Assembly (NCBI GenBank): GCA_964628055.1
Contig: CAZVNL010000034.1
Coordinates: forward strand, 1-24,983
Reading direction: 5' to 3'
Source of the DNA: CAZBEL01 sp964628055
GTDB taxonomy: Bacteria > Fidelibacterota > Marinisomatia > Marinisomatales > TCS56
Length of the DNA: 24,983 nt
The notes under the pieces: generated by a model
Databases searched by the model: none
The model's input: only the letters and a program-made list of their open reading frames with translations
Told to the model about the DNA's origin: nothing
Shown: positions 23,087 to 24,983 of the stretch, in pieces
Numbering within the stretch: position 1 is the first letter of the stretch
How the letters are laid out: every line of letters starts with the position of its first letter
Translations under genes and position numbers: made by a program

Positions 23087-24643
23087 CTACCGTTCCTTCA
23101 AAATGGCTACGGGAACCAACATTTCCTCCAGGGAAATACCGCCGTGTTGAAAGCTCCCTTTCAATACCGACTCGTACCGATGTTGTTGGTTAGGATACAG
23201 GAAAAAGACCTCGTCTTTGGCAACGATATAATTGGTTTGATGGACAATTTCCGGAAGTAGGTACCGCTGTGGTTTGCGAATGATAAGAGCATTCTTTTCC
23301 CGGCAATTCAGGTTGTGACCATATTTATACCGGATCCCCGTGGAGGTCTCCCGGTCCGCCCCCACTAAAACCCCCCGGTGTACCCGAATACTACCGTGAT
23401 CACTGGTGAGAATGATGGTAAAGCCACTATCCCGTACATCCCGGAGCAAGCGATAGAGCCAGGAATTTTCGAACCAGGTGCGCACGGCGAAGCGATAGCC
23501 CGATTCATCCGGGAGCATTTCTTTGAGGATGTCCAATTCAGAGCGCTTGTGAGCCAGGAGGTCCACGAAATTTACTACTACCGTTAAGAAATCCAGATGG
23601 AGGTACTCACCTATGTGCCCCTGGAACCGTAGACCATCATCCGCAGATGATATTTTATGGTAGTGATAGCGCAGGTCGCCCAAGCCCTTCCGCTGCAGTA
23701 GATCGTTTAAGAACTGTTCTTCATAACGGTTGAAGCCACTCTGGCGTTCGCGCATGTCGGTAACCTGTTGAGGGTACCGGCGACATAATTCCACGGGAAA
23801 GAGCCCGGAGAAAATGGCATTACGACTAAAGGGCGTTGCTGACGGCAGGATGGAGATCTGGTAATCTATTTCCAAATCAAACTGGGAACGCAATTCCGGG
23901 GCCAGGGCCATGAACTGATCGTGGCGCAAACCGTCCACGAGGATAAAACACATTTTTTGCCCTTGTTTTAACTTTGGAAACAGAAAATGACCTAAAACAT
24001 GAGGAGAGAGCACCGGTCTGGTCTCCTCTCCTAACCACTGGAGGTAATTATCTTCCACAAAGTGGACAAATTCACGATTACTGCTTTGAATCTGTTCAGT
24101 TAGGATATTCCCCAGACCCAGGTCTTTGTGTTCATCGAAACTGAGCTGCCAGGCAATTAAACGGTTGTAAATCTGCCACCAGTCGTCAATCTCCAGAGAG
24201 GAGGCGATGCATTGTTCAATTTCCTGGAAATCTTGCAAATATCCACTGGTGGTGTGTTCCTCGCGGATGCGGGTCTTTTCCAGAATCTGTTTACAGGCCA
24301 TAAAAATCTGGGTGGGGTTCACCGGTTTGATGAGGAAATGGGCTACCTGCTCGGAAATGGCCTCGTTCATGAGCCACTCCTCTTCGCTCTTGGTAATCAT
24401 TATCACGGGGAGGGAGGGTTTGAGTTCTTTCAACCGGCGGAGGGTTGCCATGCCATCCATACCGGGCATGAACTGATCCAACAGGACTAACTGGAAAGGT
24501 TTCTCCTGGACGGCTTTCAAGGCGTCGGGGCCGTTGGTGACGGAAGTAAGGGAATACCCCTTTTCTTCCAGAAACAGGATGTGGGGTTTCAGATGATCGA
24601 TTTCATCATCCACCCAGAGGATATGACCACGTGATGGTTTCAT
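23087..24643 (-). CDS. PorX-like response regulator with PglZ phosphatase domain
   Basis: A 518-residue two-part protein. The receiver domain (1-125) has D12/D13, the phospho-acceptor D56 in LVLLDQFMPGMDG, T84 and K106. A helical linker (about 130-225) leads to an alkaline-phosphatase-superfamily PglZ domain: D237 in ILVDGLR, T270 in SATPFSRNAIFSG as likely nucleophile, D361 and H365 in NFVDLLAHKRSE, D415/H416 in SDHG, and H500 in QHGGISLEE. This matches PorX of Porphyromonas gingivalis in layout and length. PorX controls type IX secretion there and has been reported to cleave oligonucleotides. The partner kinase is not in the window. It heads the minus-strand run, so a promoter should lie in 24644-24930, but I cannot point to one with confidence. 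Confidence 0.88.
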   Translation of the reverse strand: MKPSRGHILWVDDEIDHLKPHILFLEEKGYSLTSVTNGPDALKAVQEKPFQLVLLDQFMPGMDGMATLRRLKELKPSLPVIMITKSEEEWLMNEAISEQVAHFLIKPVNPTQIFMACKQILEKTRIREEHTTSGYLQDFQEIEQCIASSLEIDDWWQIYNRLIAWQLSFDEHKDLGLGNILTEQIQSSNREFVHFVEDNYLQWLGEETRPVLSPHVLGHFLFPKLKQGQKMCFILVDGLRHDQFMALAPELRSQFDLEIDYQISILPSATPFSRNAIFSGLFPVELCRRYPQQVTDMRERQSGFNRYEEQFLNDLLQRKGLGDLRYHYHKISSADDGLRFQGHIGEYLHLDFLTVVVNFVDLLAHKRSELDILKEMLPDESGYRFAVRTWFENSWLYRLLRDVRDSGFTIILTSDHGSIRVHRGVLVGADRETSTGIRYKYGHNLNCREKNALIIRKPQRYLLPEIVHQTNYIVAKDEVFFLYPNQQHRYESVLKGSFQHGGISLEEMLVPVAILKER

Positions 24644-24928
24644 TTTTCAAGGCAAAATTACCCTGAGAAATGACTAACAATGAACTATAATTCTGTATGG
24701 CAAAATACTCTGAGGTGCCACAAAAATACACTGATAAACGTATTAACAAATACTTCAAGTTATGGTATATCTGCTTTCAGTGGAGAATTGTTACCTTATC
24801 CAGTTTTTTTGAAAGAGGAGTAACAGGGAATGGAAAAGAGCCAAACAGGTTTTCGGTGAGCGAAAGTTCGAGAATACGTTTATGAAGATGTCGCCGATTG
24901 GGAAGGTAAGGGAATTTAATTAATAACC
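24644..24928. other. AT-rich intergenic stretch upstream of the PorX-like gene
   Basis: No convincing intact gene is visible. The plus-strand open frame at 24697-24885 has no ribosome site and no recognisable motif. The segment must hold the promoter for the minus-strand run. TTGCCA (on the minus strand, around 24696-24701) resembles a -35 element, but no matching -10 element sits at a good distance. The composition drops again towards AT, as in the 1-3041 block. Confidence 0.4.
24830..24919 (+). pseudogene. Possible relic of a small gene with internal TGA
   Basis: AAAGAGGAG at 24812-24820 resembles a strong ribosome site nine bases before the ATG at 24830. The frame reads MEKSQTGFR, then TGA (24857-24859), then a further 19 residues (AKVREYVYEDVADWEGKGI) to TAA at 24917-24919. 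The second part looks like normal protein composition, so a decayed short gene or gene fragment next to the IS edge is possible. I do not recognise the family, and chance cannot be excluded. Confidence 0.22.
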
Positions 24929-24947
24929 TAACCCGTTGTGCAAATTA
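24929..24947 (+). repeat. IS terminal repeat, right copy (19 bases)
   Basis: TAACCCGTTGTGCAAATTA is identical to 1824-1842. Directly after it the sequence reads, on the minus strand, as the end of a transposase gene. This is therefore most likely the transposase-distal end of an element that continues beyond the window. Confidence 0.62.
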
Positions 24948-24983
24948 AAGAGGTACATAAGCCAGGGCATGTTTTACATGGTT
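24931..24983 (-). mobile_element. IS982-like element, 3' end (runs off window)
   Basis: Terminal repeat plus the final codons of a minus-strand transposase. The element extends to the right beyond the window. It has the opposite end in view from the remnant at 1826, which shows the transposase-proximal end. Whether the element is intact cannot be seen. Confidence 0.5.
24945..24983 (-). CDS. Transposase C-terminus, IS982-like (partial)
   Basis: On the minus strand the window edge reads NHVKHALAYVPL followed by TAA at 24945-24947, inside the terminal repeat. IS982-family transposases often end in a similar 'I.HIKHAL' segment. Only twelve residues are visible, so the call relies mainly on the shared terminal repeat with the element remnant at 1826, whose stub encodes an IS982-like N-terminus. 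Confidence 0.45.
   Translation of the reverse strand, partial: NHVKHALAYVPL

Noticed and set aside
23087..24643. PglZ domain as part of a BREX or other phage-defence system
   Set aside because: The receiver-PglZ layout, 518-residue length and tsaE neighbour match PorX. No BrxA/B/C, methylase or Lon-like genes are in the window.
24801..24811. T-run as a possible terminator
   Set aside because: No GC-rich stem precedes the T-run on the plus strand, and no plus-strand gene ends there.
24697..24885. 62-residue plus-strand open frame upstream of the PorX-like gene
   Set aside because: It has no ribosome site, no recognisable motif and an irregular composition, and a different frame nearby has the better ribosome site.
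1..24983. tRNA, rRNA, CRISPR array or riboswitch
   Set aside because: No cloverleaf, regular spaced repeats, rRNA-like stretches or known aptamer cores were found in the few short intergenic gaps.

Overview
The window looks like chromosomal DNA from an uncultured or lesser-known member of the FCB superphylum (Bacteroidetes/Ignavibacteria/Calditrichaeota/Marinimicrobia-like). The reasons are a PorX-type response regulator with a PglZ phosphatase domain next to tsaE, a TPR lipoprotein paired with a DUF4292-like lipoprotein, and an ECF sigma/anti-sigma pair inside a long housekeeping gene run. I cannot fix the phylum from sequence alone. No rRNA, tRNA or CRISPR was seen.

Region 1 (1-3041, plus strand) is an AT-rich accessory block. 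In hand counts, line 841-900 has 14 G+C of 60, against 30 of 60 in line 18241-18300. It holds the tail of a possible membrane protein, two sulfotransferases of different subfamilies, a GT-A-like protein, and the decayed 5' end of an IS982-like insertion sequence wedged between the second and third complete genes. The content suggests sulfation of a surface glycan, and the composition and IS debris suggest recent acquisition.

Region 2 (3042-7023, minus strand) is a tightly packed glycosyltransferase cluster (GT2, GT4, GT9, and a polyprenyl-phosphate GT2) with start/stop overlaps, probably for cell-surface polysaccharide. It abuts Region 1 tail to tail with no intergenic DNA.

Region 3 (7026-12414, minus strand) is envelope and signalling: a LolB/DUF4292-like lipoprotein, a large TPR lipoprotein, a membrane-bound GAF-GAF-GGDEF diguanylate cyclase with an intact inhibitory site, an anti-sigma factor and its ECF sigma factor.

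Region 4 (12326-24643, minus strand) is mostly housekeeping: holA, a PutP-like Na+/solute symporter, uppP, pgeF, a TPR plus periplasmic-binding-protein fusion, guaA, surE, accD, rimI, tsaB, tsaE and the PorX-like regulator. Many neighbours overlap by 1-4 bases or sit within 30 bases, so several long co-transcribed units are likely. Where the longest reading frame began with TTG inside the upstream gene, I chose the downstream ATG (holA, uppP, guaA, tsaB). For surE and rimI I rejected a longer in-frame start for the ATG that forms a start/stop overlap.

Region 5 (24644-24983) is AT-rich, with a possible gene relic. It then has a 19-base copy of the same IS end seen at 1824, followed by what reads as the last codons of an IS982-type transposase running off the window. 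The most unusual parts are these IS-bounded edges, the translational arrangement they impose on a sulfotransferase, and a few odd protein architectures. I see no clear evidence of a wholly new multi-gene system.
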